DNA of 64,000 nt from Pseudomonadota bacterium (lineage in GTDB: Bacteria > Pseudomonadota > Gammaproteobacteria > Xanthomonadales > Rhodanobacteraceae): the NCBI GenBank assembly GCA_018240465.1, contig JAFEFS010000100.1:62001-126000 (forward strand), read 5' to 3'. Positions 35,164 through 46,049 of the stretch are shown here, piece by piece. The stretch's first letter is position 1. Each line of letters begins with the position of its first letter. The notes beneath the pieces are model-generated. The model worked only from the letters and a program-made list of their open reading frames with translations. It was not told the origin of the DNA and ran no database searches. Position numbers and translations under genes: made by a program.

Positions 35164-35595
35164 ATGACGATACAGATCCGACGCAGTGCGATCGTGCGCC
35201 ACAGTTGCGCGCGCATGTTCGACCTGGTCAATGATGTCGAGGCGTATCCGCGTCGTTTCAACTGGTGCGCGGACGCGCGCGTGCTCGCGCGCGAGGCCGA
35301 CGCGCTGATCGCGCGTCTCGACCTGCGCCTGGGCGGAATGACGCAGAGTTTCAGCACGCGCAACACTCCCGAGGCGCCGCATCGCATCGCAATGCTTCTC
35401 GTCGAAGGACCGTTCCGCGCGCTGCACGGCGCCTGGACATTCGCCGCGCTCGGTGAAGACGGTTGCAAGATCGCGCTGGCGCTCGATTTCGATTACTCCG
35501 GCGTGATGGGGCCGGTGTTGCGCGCTGGATTCCAGAAACTGGCCGATCGCATGGTCGACGAATTCTGCCGTGAGGCCGATCGCGCCTATGTCTGA
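35164..35595 (+). CDS. ratA: RatA/coenzyme Q-binding START-domain protein
   Basis: 143 residues from the ATG at 35164; the open frame to 35080 has no homology-like start. The START/polyketide-cyclase fold of the RatA/COQ10 family: IRRSAIVRHSCARMFDLVNDVEAYPRRFNWC, TRNTPEAPHRIAMLLVEGPFRALHG, FDYSGVMGPVLRAGFQKLADRMVDEFC. Divergent from smpB, the standard neighbour. E. coli RatA was described as blocking 70S assembly, but a quinone-chaperone role is equally likely for this family. The stop overlaps the next start by 8 bases. Confidence 0.93.
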   Translation: MTIQIRRSAIVRHSCARMFDLVNDVEAYPRRFNWCADARVLAREADALIARLDLRLGGMTQSFSTRNTPEAPHRIAMLLVEGPFRALHGAWTFAALGEDGCKIALALDFDYSGVMGPVLRAGFQKLADRMVDEFCREADRAYV

Positions 35596-35902
35596 GGGGA
35601 CGTCAGCGAAAGTGCCGGAGGCGATCCGTGTCGAGGTCGTCTACGCCGAGGCCCGGCGGCAGATCGTGCGCGCCACGACACTGGCGGCCGATGCGACGGT
35701 GCGGCTGGCGATAGACGCTTCGGGCATCCGCGATGAACTCCCCGCAGGCTTCGTGCCGGTGGCGATCGGCATCTTCGGGCGCGTCGTCGCTGCCGACGCG
35801 CCGTTGCGCGACGGCGACCGCATCGAACTCTATCGTGCGCTCGTCATCGATCCGATGCAGGCGCGCAGGCGGCGCGCGCAAAGGCAGGGCGGGCGAGCTT
35901 GA
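35588..35902 (+). CDS. rnfH: RnfH/UPF0125 ubiquitin-like small protein
   Basis: 104 residues from the ATG at 35588, overlapping the ratA stop by 8 bases. RnfH family pattern: IRVEVVYAEARRQIVRATTLAADATVRLAIDASGI, VAIGIFGRVVAADAPLRDGDRIELYRAL, then an Arg-rich tail. Always next to ratA in Gammaproteobacteria. The biochemical function is not established. Confidence 0.92.
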   Translation: MSEGTSAKVPEAIRVEVVYAEARRQIVRATTLAADATVRLAIDASGIRDELPAGFVPVAIGIFGRVVAADAPLRDGDRIELYRALVIDPMQARRRRAQRQGGRA

Positions 35903-35972
35903 AAACGGTGGCTGCGCGGCAGCCGCTGCTTGATGTTCGCGATCGTGCGCGAATGCAACGCCGGGGGCGACG

Positions 35973-36437
35973 TCACGCTCCGGTGTCGTCGCCGCCGCCG
36001 CGCTTTTTCTTGTCTTCGTCCGAACGCTTTTCGTCGGGGTACTGGCGCTTGTACTTGGTCGCGAGGCGGATCAGCTCGACCGGATCTTCGGAGAAGTAGT
36101 CGCCATCGATCTTGCTCAGGCTGTCGCCATCGAAGTAGAGGACGAGATCCTTGGTCTCCATGCGGCCGTTGCCGCGGCGGAACGTGGAGACGTAGTCCCA
36201 GCGACTCTGCTGGAACGGATTGACCACCGACGGGCTGCCCATGGTCAACATCACCTGGCGCTTGCTCATGCCGGGCTTGAGCGACTCGACCTGGGTCTTG
36301 CTGAACAGGTTGCCCTGCTGGATGTCGAGCTGGTAGACCGGATTGCAGGCGCTCACGCCCAACACGATGGCAGCCAGCGCGAACGCGCGCGGCCATTTGA
36401 AAAGGATTCGATTCGTGCTGGCCTGGGTCATCTGCAT
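35973..36437 (-). CDS. bamE: Outer-membrane assembly lipoprotein BamE (SmpA/OmlA)
   Basis: 154 residues from the ATG at 36437; an ATG at 36431 is equally plausible. Lipobox in the signal peptide (IVLGVSAC), so the protein is anchored by Cys. The conserved BamE core follows: YQLDIQQGNLFSKTQVESLKPGMSKRQVMLTMGSP and WDYVSTFRRGNGRMETKDLVLYF. The C-terminus is Lys/Arg-rich and longer than in E. coli. Divergent from fur, as in many Gammaproteobacteria. Subunit of the BAM beta-barrel assembly complex. Confidence 0.95.
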   Translation of the reverse strand: MQMTQASTNRILFKWPRAFALAAIVLGVSACNPVYQLDIQQGNLFSKTQVESLKPGMSKRQVMLTMGSPSVVNPFQQSRWDYVSTFRRGNGRMETKDLVLYFDGDSLSKIDGDYFSEDPVELIRLATKYKRQYPDEKRSDEDKKKRGGGDDTGA

Positions 36438-36526
36438 GCTGGTCGGTGCGGAAACGCTGCGATGATACACTAGCCCTCGGCTCCAGCGGGCGCGCGCACT
36501 GCGTCCGGCATTCAGGTGGTACTCAT

Positions 36527-36934
36527 ATGGAAACTCAAGATCTGCGCAAGGCGGGGCTCAAGGTCACGCATCCGCGCATGCGCATCCTCGAAATTCTCGA
36601 AGCCTCGGACGGCAAACATCTGACCGCCGAAGACATCTATCGCCAGTTGCTCGAGCACGACGACGAGATCGGCTTGGCCACGGTCTATCGTGTGCTCACC
36701 CAGTTCGAGGCAGCCGGTCTCGTCGCCAAGCACAATTTCGAGGGCGGCCAGGCGGTGTACGAGATCGAGCGCGGCAAGCATCACGACCACATGGTCGACC
36801 TCGACAGCGGCCGCGTGATCGAGTTCGTCAGCGAGGAGATCGAGCGTCTGCAGCGCGAGATCGCCGAAAAGCACGGCTACGTGATCGAGGAGCACTCGCT
36901 GGTGCTGTACGTGCGGGCGAAGAAAAAGAAGTGA
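36527..36934 (+). CDS. fur: Ferric uptake regulator Fur
   Basis: 135 residues from the ATG at 36527. Winged helix (LRKAGLKVTHPRMRILEILE, DIYRQLLEHDDEIGLATVYRVLTQFEAAGLV) and the metal-binding HHDHMVDLD region are standard. The two Cys that hold structural zinc in E. coli Fur (LDCGK region) are replaced by Asp and Ser (MVDLDSGR) and no Cys-rich tail is present, as in other xanthomonad Fur proteins as I remember them. Represses iron-uptake genes with Fe2+. It may control the TonB receptor at 2049, though I see no classical Fur box there. Confidence 0.97.
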   Translation: METQDLRKAGLKVTHPRMRILEILEASDGKHLTAEDIYRQLLEHDDEIGLATVYRVLTQFEAAGLVAKHNFEGGQAVYEIERGKHHDHMVDLDSGRVIEFVSEEIERLQREIAEKHGYVIEEHSLVLYVRAKKKK

Positions 36935-36967
36935 GCTGAATGGCGGTGGGAGATGAGCGGAGACGAC

Positions 36968-38659
36968 TCACCGCTCGCTGCCCGCCGCTCGCAGCATCTG
37001 TGCTGCATGGGCCAGCGTTTCGCGCGTGATCTCGACGCCGCCTAGCATGCGCGCGACTTCATCGCGGCGCGCCTTTTCGTCGAGCGGGTCGATGCGCGTA
37101 TGCGTACTCGCGCCGTCGCTGGACTTGGCCACGCGCAGGTGATGATGGCCTTGCGCGGCCACCTGGGGCAGGTGGGTGACGCACAGCACCTGGCGATGCG
37201 CGCCGAGCCGGCGCAGTTTCTGGCCGACCACTTCGGCGACTGCACCGCCGATGCCGGAGTCGACTTCGTCGAACACCATCGTCGCGATCGCATCCGCGCT
37301 GGCGTTGTCGGCGCCGAGCGCGGCGACTTCGATGGCGAGGCTGATGCGCGAGAGTTCGCCACCCGAGGCGACGCGCCGCAGTGCGCGCGCCGGCTGCCCC
37401 GGGTTGGCGCTGACCAGGAATTCGACGCGCTCCAGGCCTTGTCCGTCGGGCGTGGCCTTCGCCAGGGGCTCGATTGCGACAGCGAAGCACCCGCCGCTCA
37501 TGCCCAGTTCGTCCATCAGCTGACTGACGCTCGTTCCCAGGGTCTGCGCGGCGGCGGCGCGTGCCGCAGACAGCTGCGCCGCGACAGCGCGGTATTCGCG
37601 TTCGACCTCGTGGCGTTCACGCTCGAGCCGGGCCAGCGTCGCGCCCGCGCCCTGCAGCGTTTCCAGCTCCCCGCGCAGCGTCTGCGCATGAGCCTTCAGC
37701 TCGGCGACGGGCAGGCGGTGCTTGCGGCCGAGTTCGTGCAGTTTCGTGATTTGTGCCTCGGTCTCGGCGAGTTTTTCGGGGTCGAGGTCGAGCGCGTCGC
37801 GGTAGCGCGCGAGCGCGCCGTTCGCCTCTTCGAGCTGCAGGCTCGCCGTGCCGAGCAGATCGCCGGTGGTGGCGAGTTCGGCATCGGACTGGGCAAGACG
37901 CGTGATTTCGCTGTGCGCGCGGTGGGCCAGGCGCAACAGGCTGAACTCGCCGTCGCCGTCGAGCAACTCGGCGAGCGCGCTCGTGCCCTGGATGAGGTGG
38001 CCGGCGTTGGCCAGGCGCTTGTGGCGTTCGTCCAGGGCGTCGAGTTCCGCGGGCTGCAGCGCGTGGCGGTCGAGTTCGTCGACCTGGTGCGCGAGCAGCG
38101 CGATGCGTTCGGAATGGTCGTGCTCGCCGTGCAGCTCGCGCATGCGAGCGTCGATCTCGCGCCAACGCGCGGCCAATGCGGCAACCGGCTGCAGCAGGGT
38201 GGCGTGATCGCCGAATGCGTCGAGCAGGGCGAGCTGGCTGGCCTTGTCGAGCAAGGCCTGGTGCTCGTGCTGGCCGTGGATTTCTATCAGCCGTTGCGCC
38301 AACGCCTGCATTTGCGCGAGCGTCGCCGGGCGGCCGTTGATCCAGGCGCGCGAGGCGCCTTCGGCGCGGATCACGCGGCGCAACTGGCAGCCGTCGGCGT
38401 CGTCGAATTCCTCGTCCACGAGCCATTGCCGGGCCGTGGGCGCATCGGCGAGGTCGAAATCGGCAATCAGCTCGGCGCGCTCGCAGCCTGCGCGCACGAC
38501 GCCGGCGTCCGCGCGTTGGCCTGCCAGAAGCAACAAACAATCGACCATCAGCGACTTGCCCGCACCGGTTTCGCCGGTGACCACGGTCAGGCCGCGTTCG
38601 AAGCCGATTTCGGCCTCGCCGACTATGGCGAAATCCTTGACGAACAGCGTTTGCAGCAT
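36968..38659 (-). CDS. recN: DNA repair ATPase RecN
   Basis: 563 residues from the ATG at 38659 (MLQTLFVKDFAIVGE, the usual RecN start). The longer frame to 38791 would cross the hrcA heat-shock promoter. SMC-like protein for double-strand break repair: Walker A GETGAGKSLM near residue 32, a long coiled-coil middle (AEL/ALA/RHK-rich, about 160-370), signature LRRVASGGELSRISLAI, Walker B TMVFDEVDSGIGG. Convergent with fur and divergent from hrcA. Confidence 0.97.
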   Translation of the reverse strand: MLQTLFVKDFAIVGEAEIGFERGLTVVTGETGAGKSLMVDCLLLLAGQRADAGVVRAGCERAELIADFDLADAPTARQWLVDEEFDDADGCQLRRVIRAEGASRAWINGRPATLAQMQALAQRLIEIHGQHEHQALLDKASQLALLDAFGDHATLLQPVAALAARWREIDARMRELHGEHDHSERIALLAHQVDELDRHALQPAELDALDERHKRLANAGHLIQGTSALAELLDGDGEFSLLRLAHRAHSEITRLAQSDAELATTGDLLGTASLQLEEANGALARYRDALDLDPEKLAETEAQITKLHELGRKHRLPVAELKAHAQTLRGELETLQGAGATLARLERERHEVEREYRAVAAQLSAARAAAAQTLGTSVSQLMDELGMSGGCFAVAIEPLAKATPDGQGLERVEFLVSANPGQPARALRRVASGGELSRISLAIEVAALGADNASADAIATMVFDEVDSGIGGAVAEVVGQKLRRLGAHRQVLCVTHLPQVAAQGHHHLRVAKSSDGASTHTRIDPLDEKARRDEVARMLGGVEITRETLAHAAQMLRAAGSER

Positions 38660-38729
38660 GGCAGGCGTGGCGACGTTTGGCGCGCGCACGCTAACACGCG
38701 AAGTCGATACAGCCAAGACCGCATGACCG

Positions 38730-38757
38730 CTTGAACCCGGCGCGGGAAAATCCATGT
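38730..38757 (+). promoter_or_regulatory. Sigma-32 (heat-shock) type promoter of hrcA-grpE-dnaK
   Basis: CTTGAA, 14 bases, ATCCATGT: the -35 is perfect and the -10 matches CCCCATNT at six of eight positions. It lies 54 bases before the hrcA ATG and overlaps the 5' part of the recN region. I see no CIRCE repeat (TTAGCACTC/GAGTGCTAA) here, so hrcA may not repress its own operon. Confidence 0.7.
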
Positions 38758-38811
38758 TGACCCTGGCGGTTTCCGTTGCTAGCGTCGGCACATCGCAACA
38801 GAAACGAGCCT

Positions 38812-39873
38812 ATGTCTGCTCATTCCGGACATCGCCCGCCGGGCCATCACCTCGATTCGCGTGCACGTCAGTTGCTGCGCGCGCTGATCGCGCAATACAT
38901 CGCCGATGGCCAACCGGTGGGTTCGCGCACGTTGGCGAAGCATTCGGGGCTGGATGTGAGCCCGGCGACGATCCGCAACGTGATGGCCGATCTCGAGGAA
39001 CTCGGCCTGCTCGCCGCCCCGCACACCTCGGCCGGGCGCGTACCGACCGCGCAGGGCTATCGCATGTTCGTCGATAGCCTGCTCGAGCTGAAGCCGCTCG
39101 ACGCGCCGCAGATCGATGCGTTGCGCCGCGAACTGCCCACTCAGGCGCCGACCCAGGATCTGCTCAACGGCGTGTCCTCGCTGCTCTCCGAGGTCACCCA
39201 TTTCGTCGGCGTCGTCACCGTGCCCAAGCGCGAGGAATTCCCGTTCCGGCATATCGATTTCGTCGCGATCGGCGGCAACCGCGTGCTCGTCATCCTCGTC
39301 TTCGCCGACAACGAGGTACAGAACCGGGTGATCACGACCCAGCACGTCTATTCCGCCGCGGAACTCGAACAGGTTTCCAATTTCCTCAACGCCAATTACG
39401 CCGGCCTGCGCATGAGCGAGATCCGCGAGCGGCTCAAGCGCGAGATGCGCGAGACCAGCGCACGCCTGCATCAGCTCATGGTGGCCGCGGCAGATGTCAC
39501 CCAGCAAGGGTTTCCCGATCAGGCCAACGCCGACATGTTGATCAAGGGCCAGATCAATCTGATGGGGGCGCAGGCGGCGGCCGACATGGATAGCCTGCGC
39601 GAACTGTTCGAGGCGTTTCAGCGCAAGCGCGACTTGCTCAATCTGCTCGAAAACTGCTCGCGCGCCGAGGGCGTGCGCCTGTTCATCGGCGAGGAGTCCG
39701 GGTTCAATCCGCTTGGTGCCTACAGCCTGGTGACTGCGCCGTACGGCGTCGACGGCCGCGTGCTCGGCGTGCTCGGCGTCATCGGGCCGACGCGCATGGC
39801 CTATCAGCGCGTGATCCCGGTCGTGCAGGCCACCGCGCAGATTCTGTCGGGGGCTCTGGCCGCGGCCTCTTGA
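38812..39873 (+). CDS. hrcA: Heat-inducible transcription repressor HrcA
   Basis: 353 residues from the ATG at 38812. Winged-helix N-terminus (RQLLRALIAQYIADGQPVGSRTLAKHSGLDVSPATIRNVMADLEELG) and the HrcA body (HTSAGRVPTAQGYRMFVD, EDGVRLFIGEE-like EGVRLFIGEESGF, GVLGVIGPTRMAYQRVIPVV) are complete. First gene of the heat-shock cluster hrcA-grpE-dnaK. HrcA normally binds CIRCE. No CIRCE is visible in this cluster, so its targets (for example groESL) are probably elsewhere. Confidence 0.97.
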   Translation: MSAHSGHRPPGHHLDSRARQLLRALIAQYIADGQPVGSRTLAKHSGLDVSPATIRNVMADLEELGLLAAPHTSAGRVPTAQGYRMFVDSLLELKPLDAPQIDALRRELPTQAPTQDLLNGVSSLLSEVTHFVGVVTVPKREEFPFRHIDFVAIGGNRVLVILVFADNEVQNRVITTQHVYSAAELEQVSNFLNANYAGLRMSEIRERLKREMRETSARLHQLMVAAADVTQQGFPDQANADMLIKGQINLMGAQAAADMDSLRELFEAFQRKRDLLNLLENCSRAEGVRLFIGEESGFNPLGAYSLVTAPYGVDGRVLGVLGVIGPTRMAYQRVIPVVQATAQILSGALAAAS

Positions 39874-40016
39874 ACCGCGCGCGCATGCCCTCATAACCGG
39901 GTCGGGATAAAATGGATGGCTTGGGCAAGCGACTTCGGTCGCGGGCCCGTCATTGCCCGGATACCCGCGACGGGCTTCCGGGGGATCGACACGACCCTTC
40001 GAACTGTGGAGCGCTT

Positions 40017-40559
40017 GTGAGCAACGAGAACACCGACGCCGGGCAACCGGAAAACATCGCAGCGGATGGCGCCGCCGACTCCGCCTCGGGTGGCGACGAG
40101 CTGAACAAACTCGTCAACGAGTACGAATCCAAGCTCGGCGAAATGCGCGAACTGTTGTTGCGCGAACGCGCCGAGATCGAAAACCAGCGCAGACGCCTGC
40201 AACGCGACCTGGAGCAGGCGCGCAAGTTCGCCAACGAGCGCGTGCTCGGCGACCTGTTGCCCGTGTGCGACAGTCTCGAGCGCGGCGTGGCCGTGCAGAC
40301 GGCCGATGCGGGCAGCCTGCGCGAGGGCATGGAGCTGACCCTGAAGGCGTTGCTCAAGGTGGCGGAAAGCAATGGTCTGAAGGCGATCGACCCGGTCGGC
40401 CAGCCGTTCAATCCCGAGCAGCACCAGGCGGTCAGCCTGGTCGAGGCACCCGGCGCCGCGCCGGATACCGTGGTCGCCGTGATCCAGAAGGGCTACGTAT
40501 TGAACGAACGCCTGCTGCGGCCCGCACTCGTGACCGTCGCGAAGGTGCCCGGCGCTTGA
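40017..40559 (+). CDS. grpE: Nucleotide exchange factor GrpE
   Basis: 180 residues from a GTG at 40017 (GGAG five bases upstream); a longer frame to 39912 lacks a site. Co-chaperone that opens DnaK's nucleotide pocket. Acidic, Asp/Gly-rich start, then the long helix (LRERAEIENQRRRLQRDLEQARKFANER) and the beta-wing end (GLKAIDPVGQPFNPEQHQAVSLVE, VIQKGYVLNERLLRPALVTVAK). 143 bases after hrcA, 76 before dnaK. Confidence 0.96.
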   Translation: MSNENTDAGQPENIAADGAADSASGGDELNKLVNEYESKLGEMRELLLRERAEIENQRRRLQRDLEQARKFANERVLGDLLPVCDSLERGVAVQTADAGSLREGMELTLKALLKVAESNGLKAIDPVGQPFNPEQHQAVSLVEAPGAAPDTVVAVIQKGYVLNERLLRPALVTVAKVPGA

Positions 40560-40582
40560 ATTGAAACAACGAATCCCTAACT
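40555..40582 (+). promoter_or_regulatory. Possible second sigma-32-type promoter before dnaK
   Basis: CTTGAA overlapping the grpE stop, 14 bases, CCCTAACT, 53 bases before the dnaK ATG. The -10 is weaker than the one before hrcA. It would give extra DnaK on heat shock. Confidence 0.45.
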
Positions 40583-40635
40583 ACGTTGGCATCCGCGGCC
40601 GTCGTGCTGCACTGATATTTTCTGGAGATTGAAAC

Positions 40636-42550
<1,915 letters not shown>

Positions 42551-42552
<2 letters not shown>

Positions 42553-42588
42553 TTATCCGGTCGGCGCTTCTTGCGCTGTCGGATAACT
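42551..42588 (+). repeat. Inverted repeat at the dnaK stop codon
   Basis: AGTTATCCG / CGGATAACT, 9 bases each with a 20-base loop that can fold further, overlapping the TAG of dnaK. It directly precedes the terminator stem and may help set dnaK mRNA stability. Confidence 0.5.
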
Positions 42589-42636
42589 GCCCGCGTTCGA
42601 GCGGCGCTTCGCGCAGCTCGAACGCGGGCTTTGTTT
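42589..42636 (+). terminator. Strong rho-independent terminator after dnaK
   Basis: Perfect 14-base stem GCCCGCGTTCGAGC / GCTCGAACGCGGGC, 13-base loop, then TTTGTTTG. It separates dnaK from the channel gene and dnaJ, so dnaJ must be read by read-through or from its own promoter. Confidence 0.85.
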
Positions 42637-42685
42637 GTTGGAAGCGGCAGGGCAGACTCTGCGGCTGTTGCCATCGGGGATGAAA

Positions 42686-43339
42686 ATGGAAAAGAACAGG
42701 CTGGAAGCGTTCACCGACGGCGTGATCGCCGTGATCATCACGATCATGGTGCTCGAATTGAAGCCGCCGCACGAGGCGACGTTGGCGGCGCTGCTCGGCA
42801 ACTGGCCAGTATTCGTGAGCTACGTGCTCAGCTTCGTCTACGTCGGCATCTACTGGAACAACCATCATCACCTGATGCACGCTGTCGAAAAGGTCAACGG
42901 CAAGGTGATGTGGGCGAATCTGTTCCTGCTGTTCTGGCTGTCCCTGTTTCCGTTCACCACGGCATGGCTCAACGAGGCGCATGGCGAAGGGGCCATGCAT
43001 GAATTTCCGGCAGCCATGCCCGCGGCGTTGTACGGTTTCGTGCTGTTGATGGCTGCCGTGGCATGGGTTCCGCTGAGCCGCGCGTTGATCGCCTGCAACG
43101 GCGGCGCAAACAGCACGCTGGCTCGTGCGCTCGGCGGCGAAGCCGGCGACTGGAAGGCGAAGGTTTCGCCCGTTCTGTACGTCGGCGGCATTGTATTGGC
43201 GCTTTTCGCTCACATAGTCCCATCGACGACGGCGGCATTCTGGATGCCCAGGGTGTCCTGCCTGCTGTATGCCGTCGTCGCCGCGCTCTGGCTGATCCCG
43301 GACCGGCGCATCGAAAAGCATATTTCCGGAAATCCATGA
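42686..43339 (+). CDS. TMEM175-family (DUF1211) membrane protein, potassium-channel type
   Basis: 217 residues from the ATG at 42686 (GGGGA five bases upstream); 42680 is also possible. It starts [25 protein letters not shown]: the family signature is RxxxFSD in the first helix, here FTD. About six membrane helices (near 12-33, 45-67, 76-100, 118-137, 160-178, 188-205). Bacterial TMEM175 proteins form K+ channels as tetramers. Unusually it sits between dnaK and dnaJ, and its stop overlaps the dnaJ start (ATGA), so the two are coupled. Confidence 0.85.
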   Translation: MEKNRLEAFTDGVIAVIITIMVLELKPPHEATLAALLGNWPVFVSYVLSFVYVGIYWNNHHHLMHAVEKVNGKVMWANLFLLFWLSLFPFTTAWLNEAHGEGAMHEFPAAMPAALYGFVLLMAAVAWVPLSRALIACNGGANSTLARALGGEAGDWKAKVSPVLYVGGIVLALFAHIVPSTTAAFWMPRVSCLLYAVVAALWLIPDRRIEKHISGNP

Positions 43340-44451
43340 GCAAGCGTTGCTACTACGAGGTCCTGTCCGTCGAACGCACGGCCAGCGACGGTGAATTGAA
43401 GACGGCGTTCCGCCGCCTGGCGATGAAATACCATCCGGACCGCAATCCGGGTGACAAGGCCTGCGAGGCGCATTTCAAGGAAGCCAAGGAAGCCTACGAG
43501 GTCCTCAGTGACGCGCCGAAGCGCGCCATGTACGACCGCCACGGCCACGCCGCGTTCGAGCAGGGCATGGGCGGCGGCGGTGGTTTCCATGCCGATGTCG
43601 GCGACATCTTCGGCGATATTTTTTCCGATATCTTCGGCGGCGGTCGCGGCGGCCGCCCGCGGCGTGGTTCCGACCTGCGCTACCTGCTCGACATCGATCT
43701 CGAAGAAGCCGTGTTCGGCGTCGACAAGGCCATCGACGTGCCGACGCTCGGCGCCTGCGACAAATGCGATGGCTCGGGCTCGGCCGACGGCAAGCTCTCC
43801 AGTTGCGCCACCTGCCAGGGCCATGGCCGCGTGCGCATGCAGAATGGCATCTTCTCGATCCAGCAGGCTTGCCCGCATTGCGGCGGCAGCGGGCAGTCGA
43901 TCGCGAATCCGTGCAAGACCTGCCGCGGTGAAGGCCGTGTGCGCCGCGAGAAGCGTCTGGAAGTGAAGATTCCGGCCGGGGTCGACACTGGCGACCGCAT
44001 CCGCCTTTCGGGCGAGGGCGAAGCCGGCCCGGCCGGTGCGCCGGCGGGCGATCTCTACGTCGAAGTGCAGGTGCGTGAGCACGCGATCTTCCAACGCCAG
44101 CAGGACGATCTCTACTGCGAGGTGCCGATCCGCTTCTCGCAGGCCGCGCTTGGCGCCGAGCTCGAGGTGCCCACGCTGGGCGGCGAGGCGTCGATCAAGA
44201 TTCCTGCCGAAACCCAGACCGGCAAGCTGTTCAAGCTGCGCGGCAAGGGCGTGCGCAACGTGCGCAGCGGCCATGTCGGCGACCTGCTTTGTCGCGTGGT
44301 AGTCGAAACTCCGGTCAAGCTCAGCAAGCAGCAGCGCGAACTGCTGCAGCAGTTCGAGGACAGCTTCGGCGACGATGCGGCTGCGCACACGCCGCGCGCC
44401 TCCTCGTGGCTGGACAGCGTAAAGCAGTTCTGGGATCGCGTGACGACCTGA
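43336..44451 (+). CDS. dnaJ: Co-chaperone DnaJ (Hsp40)
   Basis: 371 residues from the ATG at 43336. J domain ([35 protein letters not shown], with the HPD triad), Gly-rich linker ([14 protein letters not shown]), four zinc-finger CxxCxGxG repeats ([32 protein letters not shown]) and the C-terminal substrate domain. Stimulates DnaK ATPase. It is separated from dnaK by a terminator and the channel gene, and its ATG overlaps the channel stop. Confidence 0.98.
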   Translation: MSKRCYYEVLSVERTASDGELKTAFRRLAMKYHPDRNPGDKACEAHFKEAKEAYEVLSDAPKRAMYDRHGHAAFEQGMGGGGGFHADVGDIFGDIFSDIFGGGRGGRPRRGSDLRYLLDIDLEEAVFGVDKAIDVPTLGACDKCDGSGSADGKLSSCATCQGHGRVRMQNGIFSIQQACPHCGGSGQSIANPCKTCRGEGRVRREKRLEVKIPAGVDTGDRIRLSGEGEAGPAGAPAGDLYVEVQVREHAIFQRQQDDLYCEVPIRFSQAALGAELEVPTLGGEASIKIPAETQTGKLFKLRGKGVRNVRSGHVGDLLCRVVVETPVKLSKQQRELLQQFEDSFGDDAAAHTPRASSWLDSVKQFWDRVTT

Positions 44452-44497
44452 TTCGCGCCCCTTCTCCGCACGGGAGCAGGAAGGCTAAGATGGCGGC

Positions 44498-45313
44498 ATG
44501 AGCAAACCCGTCGACATTGTCGTCTACGGTGCCGCCGGCCGCATGGGTCAGGCGGTGATCCGTGGCGTGCTCGAATCGAAGCGGGCGCGTCTGTCTGCGG
44601 CGCTGGTGCGGCCGCGCTCGGGGCTGGCCGACGAACCGCTCGACCGCGTATTCGGCGCGCTGCCGCGCGATGTCGATTTCGCCACTTCGCTCGACCCCGA
44701 CGTGGCTTGTGACGTGCTCGTCGATTTCAGCGGTCCGGTTGCGTTCGATGCGGCGCTGGCGCTGGCGCTGCAGCGTCGCGCCGCGTTCGTCAGCGGCACG
44801 ACGAATCTGCGCGAGGAGCAGCACTCCGCGCTTGCCGGAGCGGCAGAGGTGATCCCGGTGCTTTGGGCGTCGAACTTCAGCCTCGGCGTCGCCATGCTTG
44901 CGCGTATGGCGCGTCGCGTGGCCGAGGCGTTGCCGGGCTGGGATTGCGAAATCGTCGAACTGCACCACAACCGCAAGCAGGACGCGCCATCGGGTACCGC
45001 GCTGACGCTCGGCGCGGCCGTCGCCGAGGGCCGCGGAATCGCGCTGGCCGAACATGCGCGCTACGAGCGCCGTGGGCAGGTCGGTGCGCGCGCCCCGGGG
45101 GAGATCGGCTTCGCCGCGTTGCGCGCCGGCGACGTGGCCGGTGAGCACACGGTTTTTTTCGTCGGCGAAGGCGAGCGTATCGAATTGGTCCATCGCGCCA
45201 CCGATCGCGACATTTTCGCACGCGGCGCGCTGGCGGCGGCGATCTGGCTGGCCGGGCGAGATCCGGGCAGCTACAGTTTCGATCAGGTGCTGGCGCCGAA
45301 AGACGCGTTGTAG
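44498..45313 (+). CDS. dapB: 4-hydroxy-tetrahydrodipicolinate reductase
   Basis: 271 residues. NAD(P)-dependent step of lysine and diaminopimelate synthesis. N-terminal Rossmann motif (VVYGAAGRMGQAVI), catalytic region ELHHNRKQDAPSGTALTLG (His and Lys of the E(L/I)HHxxKxDAPSGTA motif) and DRDIFARGALAAAIWLAG near the end. 46 bases after dnaJ, the usual neighbour in this order. Confidence 0.98.
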   Translation: MSKPVDIVVYGAAGRMGQAVIRGVLESKRARLSAALVRPRSGLADEPLDRVFGALPRDVDFATSLDPDVACDVLVDFSGPVAFDAALALALQRRAAFVSGTTNLREEQHSALAGAAEVIPVLWASNFSLGVAMLARMARRVAEALPGWDCEIVELHHNRKQDAPSGTALTLGAAVAEGRGIALAEHARYERRGQVGARAPGEIGFAALRAGDVAGEHTVFFVGEGERIELVHRATDRDIFARGALAAAIWLAGRDPGSYSFDQVLAPKDAL

Positions 45314-45332
45314 GATCGCAGCGCGCCGGCGT

Positions 45333-46049
45333 TCAATCCTTGTGCGCCGCGTTCTTGTCGCGGCTGGCGCCGAATTTCCTGTCCAGTGAGCCGAACAGCT
45401 TCTTGAACAGGCGCGAGAACTTGCCGCGCTGGGTCTTGCGCAGCTTCTCGTCCTCGCTGGTCAGCCAGGCCACCTGGATCACGCGACGCTCGCCTTCGTG
45501 CGGCAGATGGCCGTGGAACGAATTTTCCGCGCGCCGGAACACGACGAAATTTCCGTACAGCGGTTTGATCTCGGGCGCAACGAGATCGTCGATGTCGTCG
45601 ACGCGGTTGAGGAAGCGCAGGCAGCCTTCACTGATGTCGGGCCATGATGGGTTGAGGTAGAGCAGGGCAGTGGCCACCTTCGACCTGCTGTCTGTGTGAA
45701 TGGTGCCATGGCGTTTGTTGAGCAGGCGGCACAAGGTCACCAGGGTCGGGTATCGGCCCAGATCGTCGATGCCGAGGCGTGCGCCCACCGCGCTGGCGAC
45801 CGCGGGATCCGTGAGTTCGCGAATCAGCGCGTTGACGCTGGGGCCGCAGTCCTTCTCCTCGTAGGGAAAGAAGCCGGCGCTCGGGTACTTTGGAAAATCC
45901 CGCTCGAGTTCGCTTGCCGCCGCTTGCGGCAATTGGTCGCGCGCCACGAGGAAATGGAATGGCGTCGCGCGCAGCAGCGTGTCTGCGCGATCCAGGCGCG
46001 CGGGATCGAACAAGACGGGTGAAGCAGTTGCGGGAGGCGCGACAGACAT
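45333..46049 (-). CDS. 2-oxoglutarate/Fe(II)-dependent oxygenase (prolyl-4-hydroxylase fold)
   Basis: 238-residue cytoplasmic dioxygenase-like protein. The iron site is visible: HTD (in GTIHTDSRSK), then SFHGHLP with the distal His and ERRVIQVAW with the 2-oxoglutarate Arg. LYLNPSWPDISEGCLRFL is typical of the PiuC/P4H-like group. The C-terminus is Lys/Arg-rich. Divergent from carA and convergent with dapB (19 bases between stops). Substrate unknown; protein or small-molecule hydroxylation are both possible. Confidence 0.8.
   Translation of the reverse strand: MSVAPPATASPVLFDPARLDRADTLLRATPFHFLVARDQLPQAAASELERDFPKYPSAGFFPYEEKDCGPSVNALIRELTDPAVASAVGARLGIDDLGRYPTLVTLCRLLNKRHGTIHTDSRSKVATALLYLNPSWPDISEGCLRFLNRVDDIDDLVAPEIKPLYGNFVVFRRAENSFHGHLPHEGERRVIQVAWLTSEDEKLRKTQRGKFSRLFKKLFGSLDRKFGASRDKNAAHKD

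Noticed and set aside
37100-38734. 544-codon plus-strand frame across recN
   Set aside because: Antisense to recN, which has Walker A/B and signature motifs; the composition is typical of shadow frames.
38660-38811. CIRCE operator before hrcA
   Set aside because: A GTTGC/GCAAC repeat is present but not the TTAGCACTC/GAGTGCTAA sequence.
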